From NCBI GenBank assembly GCA_963680875.1, contig OY804589.1:25160353-25224352 (forward strand): 64,000 nucleotides of DNA, given 5' to 3'. The notes beneath the pieces were generated by a model. The model was not told the DNA's origin. It made no database searches and saw nothing but the letters and a program-made list of their open reading frames with translations. Position 1 is the stretch's first letter, and each line of letters opens with the position of its first letter. Source of the DNA: Bathymodiolus brooksi (taxonomy: Eukaryota; Mollusca; Bivalvia; Mytilida; Modiolidae). This document shows positions 40,250 through 52,923 of this stretch, in pieces. A program made the translations under genes and the position numbers.

Positions 40250-43200
40250 GAGGGTTCTCATATCCGCTAACTGAGTACGATTGAGAGGGTTCTCATATCT
40301 GCCAACTGAGTACGATTGAGAAGGTTCTCATATCCGCCAACTGAGTACGATTGAGAGGGTTCTCATATCCGCCATCTGAGTACGATTGAGACGGTTCTCA
40401 TATCCACCAACTGAGTACGAAATGAGAGGGTTCTCATATCCGCCAACTGAGTACAATTGAGAGGGTTCTCATATCCATCAACTGAGTACGATTGAGAGGG
40501 TTCTCATATACGCCAACTGAGTACGATTGAGAGGGTTCTCATATCAACCAACTGAGTACGATTGAGAGGGTTCTCATATCCGCCAACTGAGTACGATTGA
40601 GAAGGTTCTCATATCAGCCAACTGAGTACGATTGAGAGGGTTCTCATATCCGCAAACTGAGTACAATTGAGAGGGTTCTCATATCCGCCAACTGAGTAAT
40701 ATTGAGAGGGTTCTCATATCCGCTAACTGAGTACAATTGAGAGGGTTCTCATATCCGCCAACTGAGTATGATTGAGAAGGTTCTCATATCCGCCAACTGA
40801 GTACGATTGAGAGGGTTCTCATATCCGAAAACTGAGTACGATTGAGAGGGTTCTCATATCCGCCAACTGAGTACGATTGAGAAGGTTCTCATATCCGCCA
40901 ACTGAGTACGATTGAGAGGGTTCTCATATCCGCCAACTAAGTACAATTGAGAGGGTTCTCATATCTGCCAACTGAGTACAATTGAGAAGGTTCTCATATC
41001 CGCTAACTGAGTACAATTGAGAAGGTTCTCATATCCGCCAACTGAGTACGATTGAGAGGGTTCTCATATCTGCCAACTGAGTACGATTGAGAGGGTTCTC
41101 ATATCCGCCAACTGAGTACGATTGAGAGGGTTCCCATATCCGCCAACTGAGTACGATTGAGAGGGTTCTCATATCCGCCAACTGAGTACGATTGAGAAGG
41201 TTCTCATATCCGCCAACTGAGTACGATTGAGAGGGTTCTCATATCCGCCAACTGAGTACAATTGAGAGGGTTCTCATATCCGCCAACTGAGTACAATTGA
41301 GAAGGTTCTCATATCCGCTAACTGAGTACAATTGAGAGGGTTCTCATATCTGCCAACTGAGTACAATTGAGAAGGTTCTCATATCCGCTAACTGAGTACA
41401 ATTGAGAAGGTTCTCATATCCGCCAACTGAGTACGATTGAGAGGGTTCTCATATCCGCCAACTGAGTACGATTGAGAGGGTTCTCATATCTGCCAACTGA
41501 GTACGATTGAGAGGGTTCTCATATCCGCCAACTGAGTACGATTGAGAGGGTTCCCATATCCGCCAACTGAGTACGATTGAGAGGGTTCTCATATCCGCCA
41601 ACTGAGTACGATTGAGAAAGTTCTCATATCCGCCAACTGAGTACGATTGAGAGGGTTCTCATATCCGCCAACTGAGTACAATTGAGAGGGTTCTCATATC
41701 CGCCAACTGAGTACAATTGAGAAGGTTCTCATATCCGCTAACTGAGTACAATTGAGAAGGTTCTCATATCCGCCAACTGAGTACGATTTAGAAGGTTCTC
41801 ATATCCGCCAACAGAGTACGATTGAGAGGGTTCTCATATCCGCCAACTGAGTACGATTGAGAAGGTTCTCATATCCGCCAACTGAGTACGATTGAGAGGG
41901 TTCTCATATCCGCCAATTGAGTACAATTGAGAGGGTTCTCATATCCGTCAACTGAGTACGATTGAGAGGGTTCTCATATCCGCCAACTGAGTACGATTGA
42001 GAGGGTTCTCATATCAACCAACTGAGGACGATTGAGAGGGTTCTCATATCCGCCAACTGAGTACGATTGAGAAGGTTCTCATATCCGCCAACTGAGTACG
42101 ATTGAGAGGGTTCTCATATCCGCCAACTGAGAACAATTGAGAGGGTTCTCATATCCGCCAACTGAGTACGATTGAGAGGGTTCTCATATCCGCCAACTGA
42201 GTACATTTGAGAGGGTTCTCATATCCGCCAACTGAGACCGATTGAGAGGGTTCTCATATCCGCCAACTGAGTACGATTGAGAGGGTTCTCATATCTGCCA
42301 ACTGAGTACGATTGAGAAGGTTCTCATATCCGCCAACTGAGTACGATTGAGAGGGTTCTCATATCCGCCATCTGAGTACGATTGAGACGGTTCTCATATC
42401 CACCAACTGAGTACGAAATGAGAGGGTTCTCATATCCGCCAACTGAGTACAATTGAGAGGGTTCTCATATCCATCAACTGAGTACGATTGAGAGGGTTCT
42501 CATATCCGCCAACTGAGTACGATTGAGAGGGTTCTCATATCAACCAACTGAGTACGATTGAGAGGGTTCTCATATCCGCCAACTGAGTACGATTGAGAAG
42601 GTTCTCATATCAGCCAACTGAGTACGATTGAGAGGGTTCTCATATCCGCAAACTGAGTACAATTGAGAGGGTTCTCATATCCGCCAACTGAGTAATATTG
42701 AGAGGGTTCTCATATCCGCTAACTGAGTACAATTGAGAGGGTTCTCATATCCGCCAACTGAGTATGATTGAGAAGGTTCTCATATCCGCCAACTGAGTAC
42801 GATTGAGAGGGTTCTCATATCCGAAAACTGAGTACGATTGAGAGGGTTCTCATATCCGCCAACTGAGTACGATTGAGAAGGTTCTCATATCCGCCAACTG
42901 AGTACGATTGAGAGGGTTCTCATATCCGCCAACTGAGTACAATTGAGAGGGTTCTCATATCTGCCAACTGAGTACAATTGAGAAGGTTCTCATATCCGCT
43001 AACTGAGTACAATTGAGAAGGTTCTCATATCCGCCAACTGAGTACGATTGAGAGGGTTCTCATATCTGCCAACTGAGTACGATTGAGAGGGTTCTCATAT
43101 CCGCCAACTGAGTACGATTGAGAGGGTTCTCATATCCGCCAACTGAGTACGATTGAGAGGGTTCTCATATCCGCCAACTGAGTACGATTGAGAAGGTTCT

Positions 43201-43300
43201 CATATCCGCCAACTGAGTACGATTGAGAGGGTTCTCATATCCGCCAACTGAGTACAATTGAGAGGGTTCTCATATCCGCCAACTGAGTACAATTGAGAAG
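40250..43300. repeat. 1,996-bp duplication, second pair with the TACGAAATGAG marker
   Basis: TACGAAATGAG occurs at 40416 and 42412, 57 units plus one base apart, with matching order of neighbouring variants: GAGACGGTTC and CCACCAACTG before it, and CCATCAACTG after it. Here the unit immediately upstream differs from the pair at 26344 and 29635 by loss of one unit. Outer limits are approximate. Confidence 0.65.
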
Positions 43301-43499
43301 GTTCTCATATCCGCTAACTGAGTACAATTGAGAAGGTTCTCATCTCCGCCAACTGAGTACGATTTAGAAGGTTCTCATATCCGCCAACAGAGTACGATTG
43401 AGAGGGTTCTCATATCCGCCAACTGAGTACGATTGAGAAGGTTCTCATATCCGCCAACTGAGTACGATTGAGAGGGTTCTCATATCCGCCAACTGAGTA

Positions 43500-46400
43500 C
43501 GATTGAGAGGGTTCTCATATCCGCCATCTGAGTACGATTGAGAGGGTTCTCATATCCGCCAACAGAGTACGATTGAGAGGGTTCTCATATCCGCCAACTG
43601 AGTACGATTGAGAAGGTTCTCATATCCGCCAACTGAGTACGATTGAGAGGGTTCTCATATCAACCAACTGATTACGATTGAGAGGGTTCTCATATCCGCC
43701 AACTGAGTACGATTGAGGGGGTTCTCATATCTGCCAACTGAGTACGATTGAGAGGGTTCTCATATCCAGCAACTGAGTACGATTGAGAGGGTTCTCATAT
43801 CCGCCAACTGAGTACAATTGAGAGGGTTCTCATATCCGCCAACTGAGTACAATTGAGAGGGTTCTCATATCCGCCAACTGAGTACGATTGAGAAGGTTCT
43901 CATATCCGCCAACTGAGTACAATTGAGAGGGTCCTCATATCCGCCAACTGAGTACAATTGAGAGGGTTCTCATATCCGCCAACTGAGTAATATTGAGAGA
44001 GTTTTCATATCCGCTAACTGGGTACAATTGAGAGGGTTCTCATATCCGCCAACTGAGTACGATTGAGAGGGTTCTCATATCCGCCAACTGAGTACGATTG
44101 AGAGGGTTCTCATATCCGAAAACTGAGTACGATTGAGAGGGTTCTCATATCCGCCAACTGAGTACGATTGAGAAGGTTCTCATATCCGCCAACTGAGTAC
44201 GATTGAGAGGGTTCTCATATCCGCCAACTGAGTACAATTGAGAGGGTTCTCATATCTGCCAACTGATTACAATTGAGAAGGTTCTCATATCTGCTAACTG
44301 AGTACAATTGAGAAGGTTCTCATATCCGCCAACTGAGTACGATTGAGAGGGTTCTCATATCCGCCAACTGAGTACGATTGAGAGGGTTCTCATATCTGCC
44401 AACTGAGTACGATTGAGAGGGTTCTCATATCCGCCAACTGAGTACGATTGAGAGGGTTCCCATATCCGCCAACTGAGTACGATTGAGAGGGTTCTCATAT
44501 CCGCCAACTGAGTACGATTGAGAAGGTTCTCATATCCGCCAACTGAGTACGATTGAGAGGGTTCTCATATCCGCCAACTGAGTACAATTGAGAGGGTTCT
44601 CATATCCGCCAACTGAGTACAATTGAGAAGGTTCTCATATCCGCTAACTGAGTACAATTGAGAAGGTTCTCATATCCGCCAACTGAGTACGATTGAGAAG
44701 GTTCTCATATCCGCCAACAGAGTACAATTGAGAGGGTTCTCATATCCGCCAACTGAGTACGATTGAGAAGGTTCTCATATCCGCCAACTGAGTACGATTG
44801 ATAGGGTTCTCATATCCGCCAACTGAGTACAATTGAAAGGGTTCTCATATCCGTCAACTGAGTACGATTGAGAGGGTTCTCATATCCGCCAACTGAGTAC
44901 GATTGAGAGGGTTCTCATATCAACCAACTGAGTACGATTGAGAGGGTTCTCATATCCGCAAACTGAGTACGATTGAGAAGGTTCTCATATCCGCCAACTG
45001 AGTACGATTGAGAGGGTTCTCATATCCGCCAACTGAGAAAGATTGAGAGGGTTCTCATATCCGCCAACTGAGTACGATTGAGAGGGTTCTCATATCCGCC
45101 AACTGAGTACATTTGAGAGGGTTCTCATATCCGCCAACTGAGACCGATTGAGAGGGTTCTCATATCCGCCAACTGAGTACGATTGAGAAGGTTCTCGTAT
45201 CTGCCAACTGAGTATGATTGAGAAGGTTCTCATATCCCCCAACTGAGTACGATTGAGAGGGTTCTCATATCCGCCAACTGAGTACGATTGAGAGGGTTCT
45301 CATATCCGCCAACTGAGTACGATTGAGAGGGTTCTCATATCCGCCAACTGAGTACGATTGAGAAGGCTCTCATATCCGCCAACTGAGTAAGATTGAGGGG
45401 GTTCTCATATACGCCAACTGAGTACGATTGAGAGGGTTCTCATATCCGCCAACTGAGTACGATTGAGAGGGTTCTCATATCCGCCATCTGAGTACGATTG
45501 AGAGGGTTCTCATATCCGCCAACAGAGTACGATTGAGAGGGTTCTCATATCCGCCAACTGAGTACGATTGAGAAGGTTCTCATATCCGCCAACTGAGTAC
45601 GATTGAGAGGGTTCTCATATCAACCAACTGATTACGATTGAGAGGGTTCTCATATCCGCCAACTGAGTACGATTGAGGGGGTTCTCATATCCGCCAACTG
45701 AGTACGATTGAGAGGGTTCTCATATCCAGCAACTGAGTACGATTGAGAGGGTTCTCATATCCGCCAACTGAGTACAATTGAGAGGGTTCTCATATCCGCC
45801 AACTGAGTACAATTGAGAGGGTTCTCATATCCGCCAACTGAGTACGATTGAGAAGGTTCTCATATCCGCCAACTGAGTACAATTGAGAGGGTCCTCATAT
45901 CCGCCAACTGAGTACAATTGAGAGGGTTCTCATATCCGCCAACTGAGTAATATTGAGAGAGTTTTCATATCCGCTAACTGGGTACAATTGAGAGGGTTCT
46001 CATATCCGCCAACTGAGTACGATTGAGAGGGTTCTCATATCCGCCAACTGAGTACGATTGAGAGGGTTCTCATATCCGAAAACTGAGTACGATTGAGAGG
46101 GTTCTCATATCCGCCAACTGAGTACGATTGAGAAGGTTCTCATATCCGCCAACTGAGTACGATTGAGAGGGTTCTCATATCCGCCAACTGAGTACAATTG
46201 AGAGGGTTCTCATATCTGCCAACTGATTACAATTGAGAAGGTTCTCATATCTGCTAACTGAGTACAATTGAGAAGGTTCTCATATCCGCCAACTGAGTAC
46301 GATTGAGAGGGTTCTCATATCCGCCAACTGAGTACGATTGAGAGGGTTCTCATATCTGCCAACTGAGTACGATTGAGAGGGTTCTCATATCCGCCAACTG

Positions 46401-47450
46401 AGTACGATTGAGAGGGTTCCCATATCCGCCAACTGAGTACGATTGAGAGGGTTCTCATATCCGCCAACTGAGTACGATTGAGAAGGTTCTCATATCCGCC
46501 AACTGAGTACGATTGAGAGGGTTCTCATATCCGCCAACTGAGTACAATTGAGAGGGTTCTCATATCCGCCAACTGAGTACAATTGAGAAGGTTCTCATAT
46601 CCGCTAACTGAGTACAATTGAGAAGGTTCTCATATCCGCCAACTGAGTACGATTTAGAAGGTTCTCATATCCGCCAACAGAGTACGATTGAGAGGGTTCT
46701 CATATCCGCCAACTGAGTACGATTGAGAAGGTTCTCATATCCGCCAACTGAGTACGATTGATAGGGTTCTCATATCCGCCAACTGAGTACAATTGAAAGG
46801 GTTCTCATATCCGTCAACTGAGTACGATTGAGAGGGTTCTCATATCCGCCAACTGAGTACGATTGAGAGGGTTCTCATATCAACCAACTGAGTACGATTG
46901 AGAGGGTTCTCATATCCGCAAACTGAGTACGATTGAGAAGGTTCTCATATCCGCCAACTGAGTACGATTGAGAGGGTTCTCATATCCGCCAACTGAGAAA
47001 GATTGAGAGGGTTCTCATATCCGCCAACTGAGTACGATTGAGAGGGTTCTCATATCCGCCAACTGAGTACATTTGAGAGGGTTCTCATATCCGCCAACTG
47101 AGACCGATTGAGAGGGTTCTCATATCCGCCAACTGAGTACGATTGAGAAGGTTCTCATATCTGCCAACTGAGTATGATTGAGAAGGTTCTCATATCCCCC
47201 AACTGAGTACGATTGAGAGGGTTCTCATATCCGCCAACTGAGTACGATTGAGAGGGTTCTCATATCCGCCAACTGAGTACGATTGAGAGGGTTCTCATAT
47301 CCGCCAACTGAGTACGATTGAGAAGGCTCTCATATCCGCCAACTGAGTAAGATTGAGAGGGTTCTCATATACGCCAACTGAGTACGATTGAGAGGGTTCT
47401 CATATCCGCCAACTGAGTACGATTGAGAGGGTTCTCATATCCGCCAACAG
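43500..47450. repeat. 1,960-bp (56-unit) tandem duplication
   Basis: TATTGAGAGAGTTTTCA is at 43991 and 45951, and AATTGAAAGGG at 44831 and 46791, both 1,960 bp apart. The AATTGAAAGGG marker recurs at 48296 and 49381, offsets of 43 and 31 units. The right third of the array was thus built by repeated copying of one founder segment. Confidence 0.75.
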
Positions 47451-50400
47451 AGTATGATTGAGAGGGCTCTCATATCCGCCAACTGAGTACGAATGAGAAG
47501 GTTCTCATATCCGCCAACTGAGTACGATTGAGAGCGTTCTCATATCAACCAACTGAGTACGATTGAGAGGGTTCTCATATCCGCCAACTGAGTACGATTG
47601 AGGGGGTTCTCATATCCGTCAACTGAGTACGATTGAGAAGGTTCTCATATCCAGCAACTGAGTACGATTGAGAGGGTTCTCATATCCGCCAACTGAGTAC
47701 AATTGAGAGGGTTCTCATATCCGCCAACTGAGTACAATTGAGAGGGTTCTCATATCCGCCAACTGAGTAAGATTGAGAGGGTTCTCATATCCGCCAACTG
47801 AGTACAATTGAGAGGGTTCTCATATCCGCCAACTGAGTACGATTGAGAAGGTTCTCATATCCGCCAACTGAGTACAATTGAGAGGGTTCTCATATCCGCC
47901 AACTGAGTACAATTGAGAGGGTTCTCATATCCGCCAACTGAGTACGATTGAGAGGGTTCTCATATCCGCCAACTGAGTACGATTGAGAAGGTTCTCATAT
48001 CCGCCAACTGAGTACGATTGAGAGGGTTCTCATATCCGCCAACTGAGTACAATTGAGAGGGTTCTCATATCCGCCAACTGAGTACAATTGAGAAGGTTCT
48101 CATATCCGCTAACTGAGTACAATTGAGAAGGTTCTCATATCCGCCAACTGAGTACGATTTAGAAGGTTCTCATATCCGCCAACAGAGTACGATTGAGAGG
48201 GTTCTCATATCCGCCAACTGAGTACGATTGAGAAGGTTCTCATATCCGCCAACTGAGTACGATTGATAGGGTTCTCATATCCGCCAACTGAGTACAATTG
48301 AAAGGGTTCTCATATCCGTCAACTGAGTACGATTGAGAGGGTTCTCATATCCGCCAACTGAGTACGATTGAGAGGGTTCTCATATCAACCAACTGAGTAC
48401 GATTGAGAGGGTTCTCATATCCGCAAACTGAGTACGATTGAGAAGGTTCTCATATCCGCCAACTGAGTACGATTGAGAGGGTTCTCATATCCGCCAACTG
48501 AGAACAATTGAGAGGGTTCTCATATCCGCCAACTGAGTACGATTGAGAGGGTTCTCATATCCGCCAACTGAGTACATTTGAGAGGGTTCTCATATCCGCC
48601 AACTGAGACCGATTGAGAGGGTTCTCATATCCGCCAACTGAGTACGATTGAGAAGGTTCTCGTATCTGCCAACTGAGTATGATTGAGAAGGTTCTCATAT
48701 CCCCCAACTGAGTACGATTGAGAGGGTTCTCATATCCGCCAACTGAGTACGATTGAGAGGGTTCTCATATCCGCCAACCGAGTACGATTGAGAGGGTTCT
48801 CATATCCGCCAACTGAGTACGATTGAGAAGGCTCTCATATCCGCCAACTGAGTACGATTGAGAGGTTTCTCATATACGCCAACTGAGTACGATTGAGAGG
48901 GTTCTCATATCCGCCAACTGAGTACGATTGTGAGGGTTCTCATATCTGCCAACTGAGTACGATTGAGAGGGTTCTCATATCCGCCAACTGAGTACGATTG
49001 AGAGGGTTCCCATATCCGCCAACTGAGTACGATTGAGAGGGTTCTCATATCCGCCAACTGAGTACGATTGAGAAGGTTCTCATATCCGCCAACTGAGTAC
49101 GATTGAGAGGGTTCTCATATCCGCCAACTGAGTACAATTGAGAGGGTTCTCATATCCGCCAACTGAGTACAATTGAGAAGGTTCTCATATCCGCTAACTG
49201 AGTACAATTGAGAAGGTTCTCATATCCGCCAACTGAGTACGATTTAGAAGGTTCTCATATCCGCCAACAGAGTACGATTGAGAGGGTTCTCATATCCGCC
49301 AACTGAGTACGATTGAGAAGGTTCTCATATCCGCCAACTGAGTACGATTGATAGGGTTCTCATATCCGCCAACTGAGTACAATTGAAAGGGTTCTCATAT
49401 CCGTCAACTGAGTACGATTGAGAGGGTTCTCATATCCGCCAACTGAGTACGATTGAGAGGGTTCTCATATCAACCAACTGAGTACGATTGAGAGGGTTCT
49501 CATATCCGCAAACTGAGTACGATTGAGAAGGTTCTCATATCCGCCAACTGAGTACGATTGAGAGGGTTCTCATATCCGCCAACTGAGAACAATTGAGAGG
49601 GTTCTCATATCCGCCAACTGAGTACGATTGAGAGGGTTCTCATATCCGCCAGCTGAGTACATTTGAGAGGGTTCTCATATCCGCCAACTGAGACCGATTG
49701 AGAGGGTTCTCATATCCGCCAACTGAGTACGATTGAGAAGGTTCTCGTATCTGCCAACTGAGTATGATTGAGAAGGTTCTCATATCCCCCAACTGAGTAC
49801 AATTGAGAGGGTTCTCATATCCGCCAACTGAGTACGATTGAGAGGGTTCTCATATCCGCCAACTGAGTACGATTGAGAGGGTTCTCATATCCGCCAACTG
49901 AGTACGATTGAGAAGGCTCTCATATCCGCCAACTTAGTACGATTGAGAGCGTTCTCATATACGCCAACTGAGTACGATTGAGAGGGTTCTCATATCCGCC
50001 AACTGAGTACGATTGAGAGGGTTCTCATATCCGCCAACAGAGTACGATTGAGAGGGTTCTCATATCCGCCAACTGAGTACGATTGAGAAGGTTCTCATAT
50101 CCGCCAACTGAGTACGATTGAGAGGGTTCTCATATCAACCAACTGAGTACGATTGAGAGGGTTCTCATATTCGCCAACTGAGTACGATTGAGGGGGTTCT
50201 CATATCCGTCAACTGAGTACGATTGAGAAGGTTCTCATATCCAGCAACTGAGTACGATTGAGAGGGTTCTCATATCCGCCAACTGAGTACAATTGAGAGG
50301 GTTCTCATATCCGCCAACTGAGTACAATTGAGAGGGTTCTCATATCCGCCAACTGAGTAAGATTGAGAGGGTTCTCATATCCGCCAACTGAGTACAATTG

Positions 50401-51302
50401 AGAGGGTTCTCATATCCGCCAACTGAGTACGATTGAGAAGGTTCTCATATCCGCCAACTGAGTACAATTGAGAGGGTTCTCATATCCCCCAACTGAGTAC
50501 AATTGAGAAGGTTCTCATATCCGCCAACTGAGTAAGATTGAGAGGGTTCTCATATCCGCCAACTGAGTACAATTGAGAGGGTTCTCATATCCGCCAACTG
50601 AGTACGATTGAGAAGGTTCTCATATCCGCCAACTGAGTACAATTGAGAGGGTTCTCATATCCGCCAACTGAGTACGATTGAGAGGGTTCTCATATCTACC
50701 AACTGAGTACGATTGAGAGGGTTCTCATATCCGCCAACTGAGAACAATTGAGAGGGTTCTCATATCCGCCACCGGAGTACGATTGAGAGGGTTCTCATAT
50801 CCGCCAACTGAGTACGATTGAGAGAGTTCTCATATCCGCCAACTGAGTACGATTGAGAGGGTTCTCATATCCACCAACTGAATACGATTGAGAGGGTTCT
50901 CATATCCGCCAACTGAGAACAATTGAGAGGTTTCTCATATCCACCAACTGAGTATGATTGAGAAGGTTCTCATATCCGCCAACTGGGTACAATTCAGAGG
51001 GTTCTCATATCCGCCAACTGAGTACAATTGAGAGGGTTCTCATATCCGCCAACAGAGTATGATTGAGAGGGTTCTCATATCGGCCAACTGAGCATGATTG
51101 AGAGGGTTCTTATATCCACCAACTGAGTACGATTGAGAGGGTTCTCATATCCGCCAACTGAGTATGATTGAGAGGGTTTTCATATCCGCCAACTGAGTAC
51201 GATTGAGAAGGTTCTCATATCCACCAACTGAGTATGATTGAGAGGGTTTTCATATCCACCAACTGAGTATGATTGAGAGGGTTCTCATATCCACCAACTG
51301 AG

Positions 51303-51920
51303 TACGTTTTTCTCAGCTCTATAGGTCGAATCGTGGTTGATTGCAGGATAAGTACTGATTAAATAGTTATGAAAAGAAAGTTGAAATAGTGAAGGCCAAC
51401 GATTCAATCAAAGTAGGCTATCGAACACATCTCACCTCAAACATTTAAGCACAAAAAAGTCCACGGCTTTTGGCATTGGAAATCCAGATTCAAACAGGCT
51501 CACACATATGGCGTAGCTAAACCGGATCGTGGGGTCCTATCATTTGCTTTAAATCTTTTTTGACTGCCCCAACTCTGGAATTGAATTTCATGTTGTCGTC
51601 TCTTTTGGTTTTTTTAATGTGGAGGTGATAGATGATTGTTGATATATAATATATAACAACAACAAACAGATATAAGCCAGTAATTGAAAAACCTGCGCAG
51701 AGTCGCTTCCATCAATATTTGATTGGGACGTCATTTGTTTACTTGATTGTGACTACACTTATTAGTAGAAATAACACGTTTTCCTGTTTCTTTGATTTAT
51801 AAGATACAGAGGACATAACTCGTCAGATTTAAACCACAATCCACTAATAAATAAAGGTAATAACAAAATTACCAAACTCCGAACAATCTTACAAAGGGAA
51901 AGTCAAAACTCATAAGTATA
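51303..51920. other. Unique-looking AT-rich DNA after the array
   Basis: The array stops at ...CTGAG followed by TACGTTTTTCTCAG. I see no ORF, RNA gene or recognisable repeat in the next 600 bases. Confidence 0.4.
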
Positions 51921-52061
51921 TAAACAGACAAAACCAGTCAACAACCGGAAAACTGTGAAAACCGTAATGACCCTGACTTGGTACAGGCATTTCTAAAGAA
52001 ATGGTGGGTTGAATCAGATTTTAAAGCGCCAAACCTCCCGCTCTCATTACGGCTCAAAGGT
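51921..52061 (+). repeat. Dispersed repeat D, copy 1
   Basis: This segment matches 59831-59959 closely. Both contain CAACCGGAAAACTGTGAAAA, CTTGGTACAGGCATTTCT, AGATTTTAAAGCGCC and CATTACGGCTCAAAGG. An internal inverted pair, CCGTAATG and CATTACGG, lies near the two ends. A 90-codon minus-strand open frame overlapping it is not credible as a gene. The CTTGGTACAGG core is shared with repeat A in the receptor intron, so they may be related families. Confidence 0.7.
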
Positions 52062-52633
52062 TCCGGCAAAATATTGTTTGTTGATTTGCATTGTCCATTG
52101 TTGGTTTTCTCTAACATTTGATATCTTTCTTGAGCGGTCTTGGTTATACATGTAGTATCCACTGTACTAATACTTATAACTGAAAAACTAGGTCTCTTTG
52201 AGTTGGACAAAACGGGATAGGGGTGTAGTTTCTATAAACTTTAGCCGTTTTGTGCTACATTAGAAAGAAACCATTTAACTTTTCGTGGTGTTTTTAGGCA
52301 AAACAAATTGACCTGAACGATGCACATTATAAATAATCTTACTCGCCAGTTTAAAACAAGAAATCTAAATGAAATTTGTTAAAACAAATACAATTTGCTT
52401 AGTCCAAAAAAGAAGAAGAACAAAAGATGTTTGCTTCTTACGTATACAACATTCTAAAAACATTGCTTTCTGTGTAGTGTTTTGCTGCCCTTTGATCTTT
52501 GTTTTGTCTTTTCTTTTTCTTTTTAGCATTAAAAAGGACGAAGTCCTTTTAACTGTACTAACAAACGTTGTGCGCCGAATCCCAATCATGGCGAAGTGTA
52601 CTCGATACAATATTATGTGATAAAGTTTATCTG
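52062..52633. other. AT-rich intergenic stretch
   Basis: Open frames of about 80 codons exist on both strands over 52365-52620, but they are low-complexity Lys/Phe-rich products of A/T-rich sequence. I see no supportable gene. Confidence 0.4.
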
Positions 52634-52890
52634 TGACTTGCGACAGGTCGGTGGTTTTCTCCGGGTCCTCCGGTTTCCTCCGCCAATAAAACTAACAGCA
52701 AAGATCTAATTGAAATATTGTTGAAAGTGGCGTTAAACACCATAACCCTGATGATGTCGTATTGTTTGCTTGTCATTTGTACTGCTGTTTTACGTTGTTA
52801 TTAGAGCCACCTTTTTAGACATTCGAGTTGGTGTTTATGCTGATCACATGACGTTAAACAACAATCAATTAATCAATCAATCATATTTAT
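52634..52890 (+). repeat. Molluscan SINE-like remnant
   Basis: The segment contains GGTGGTTTTCTCCGGGT, CTCCGGTTTCCTCCGCC, then AATATTGTTGAAAGTGGCG directly followed by TTAAAC. It ends with ATGACGTTAAACAACAATC and a TCAA-rich simple tail. I recognise this motif order from abundant tRNA-derived short interspersed elements in bivalves; that is recollection, not a search. The 5' tRNA-like head is not evident, so it looks truncated. Part of the same sequence, in reverse complement, forms the core of the tandem array at 59282-59760. Confidence 0.55.
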
Positions 52891-52899
52891 AACGTACAT

Positions 52900-52905
52900 T
52901 TTATT
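52900..52905 (-). promoter_or_regulatory. Candidate polyadenylation signal of the receptor gene
   Basis: AATAAA on the minus strand, about 20 bases past the receptor stop codon. Cleavage would then fall at the edge of the SINE-like remnant. A very short 3' UTR is possible but unusual for a receptor mRNA, so a more distal signal cannot be excluded. Confidence 0.35.
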
Positions 52906-52923
52906 ATTGCCAATTATTGTTAT

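Larger units (their letters stand above)
1456..51302. repeat. 49.8-kb minisatellite of a 35-bp unit, about 1,424 copies
   Basis: A continuous head-to-tail array. The unit begins TACGATTGAG, continues AGGGTTCTCATATCC and ends GCCAACTGAG. Total length is 49,847 bp; subtracting seven single-base insertions leaves 49,840, exactly 1,424 x 35. The insertions are near 16170, 18652, 20090, 26348, 29639, 40420 and 42416. The commonest variable positions are 4 (G/A), 12 (G/A), 25 (C/T), 26 (G/A) and 27 (C/T). On the plus strand the consensus carries TGA stops. On the minus strand one 105-bp frame has a single TGA per three units, so the array does not encode a long protein. No spacer, transposon or gene interrupts it. 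Units near the right end (after about 50,700) are more divergent. The sequence does not show whether it is pericentromeric, subtelomeric or interstitial. Confidence 0.98.

Noticed and set aside
1456..51302. CRISPR array
   Set aside because: The repeats adjoin directly with no spacers and the surrounding genome is eukaryotic.
1456..51302. Telomeric repeat tract
   Set aside because: No TTAGGG-type motif; the 35-bp unit is unrelated and unique DNA follows on both sides.
51938..52210. 90-codon minus-strand open frame
   Set aside because: About half of it is dispersed repeat D, which has a second copy at 59831-59959; no domain recognised.
52365..52620. Overlapping open frames of about 80 codons on both strands
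   Set aside because: Low-complexity A/T-rich sequence giving Lys- and Phe-rich peptides; open on both strands, which suggests chance.
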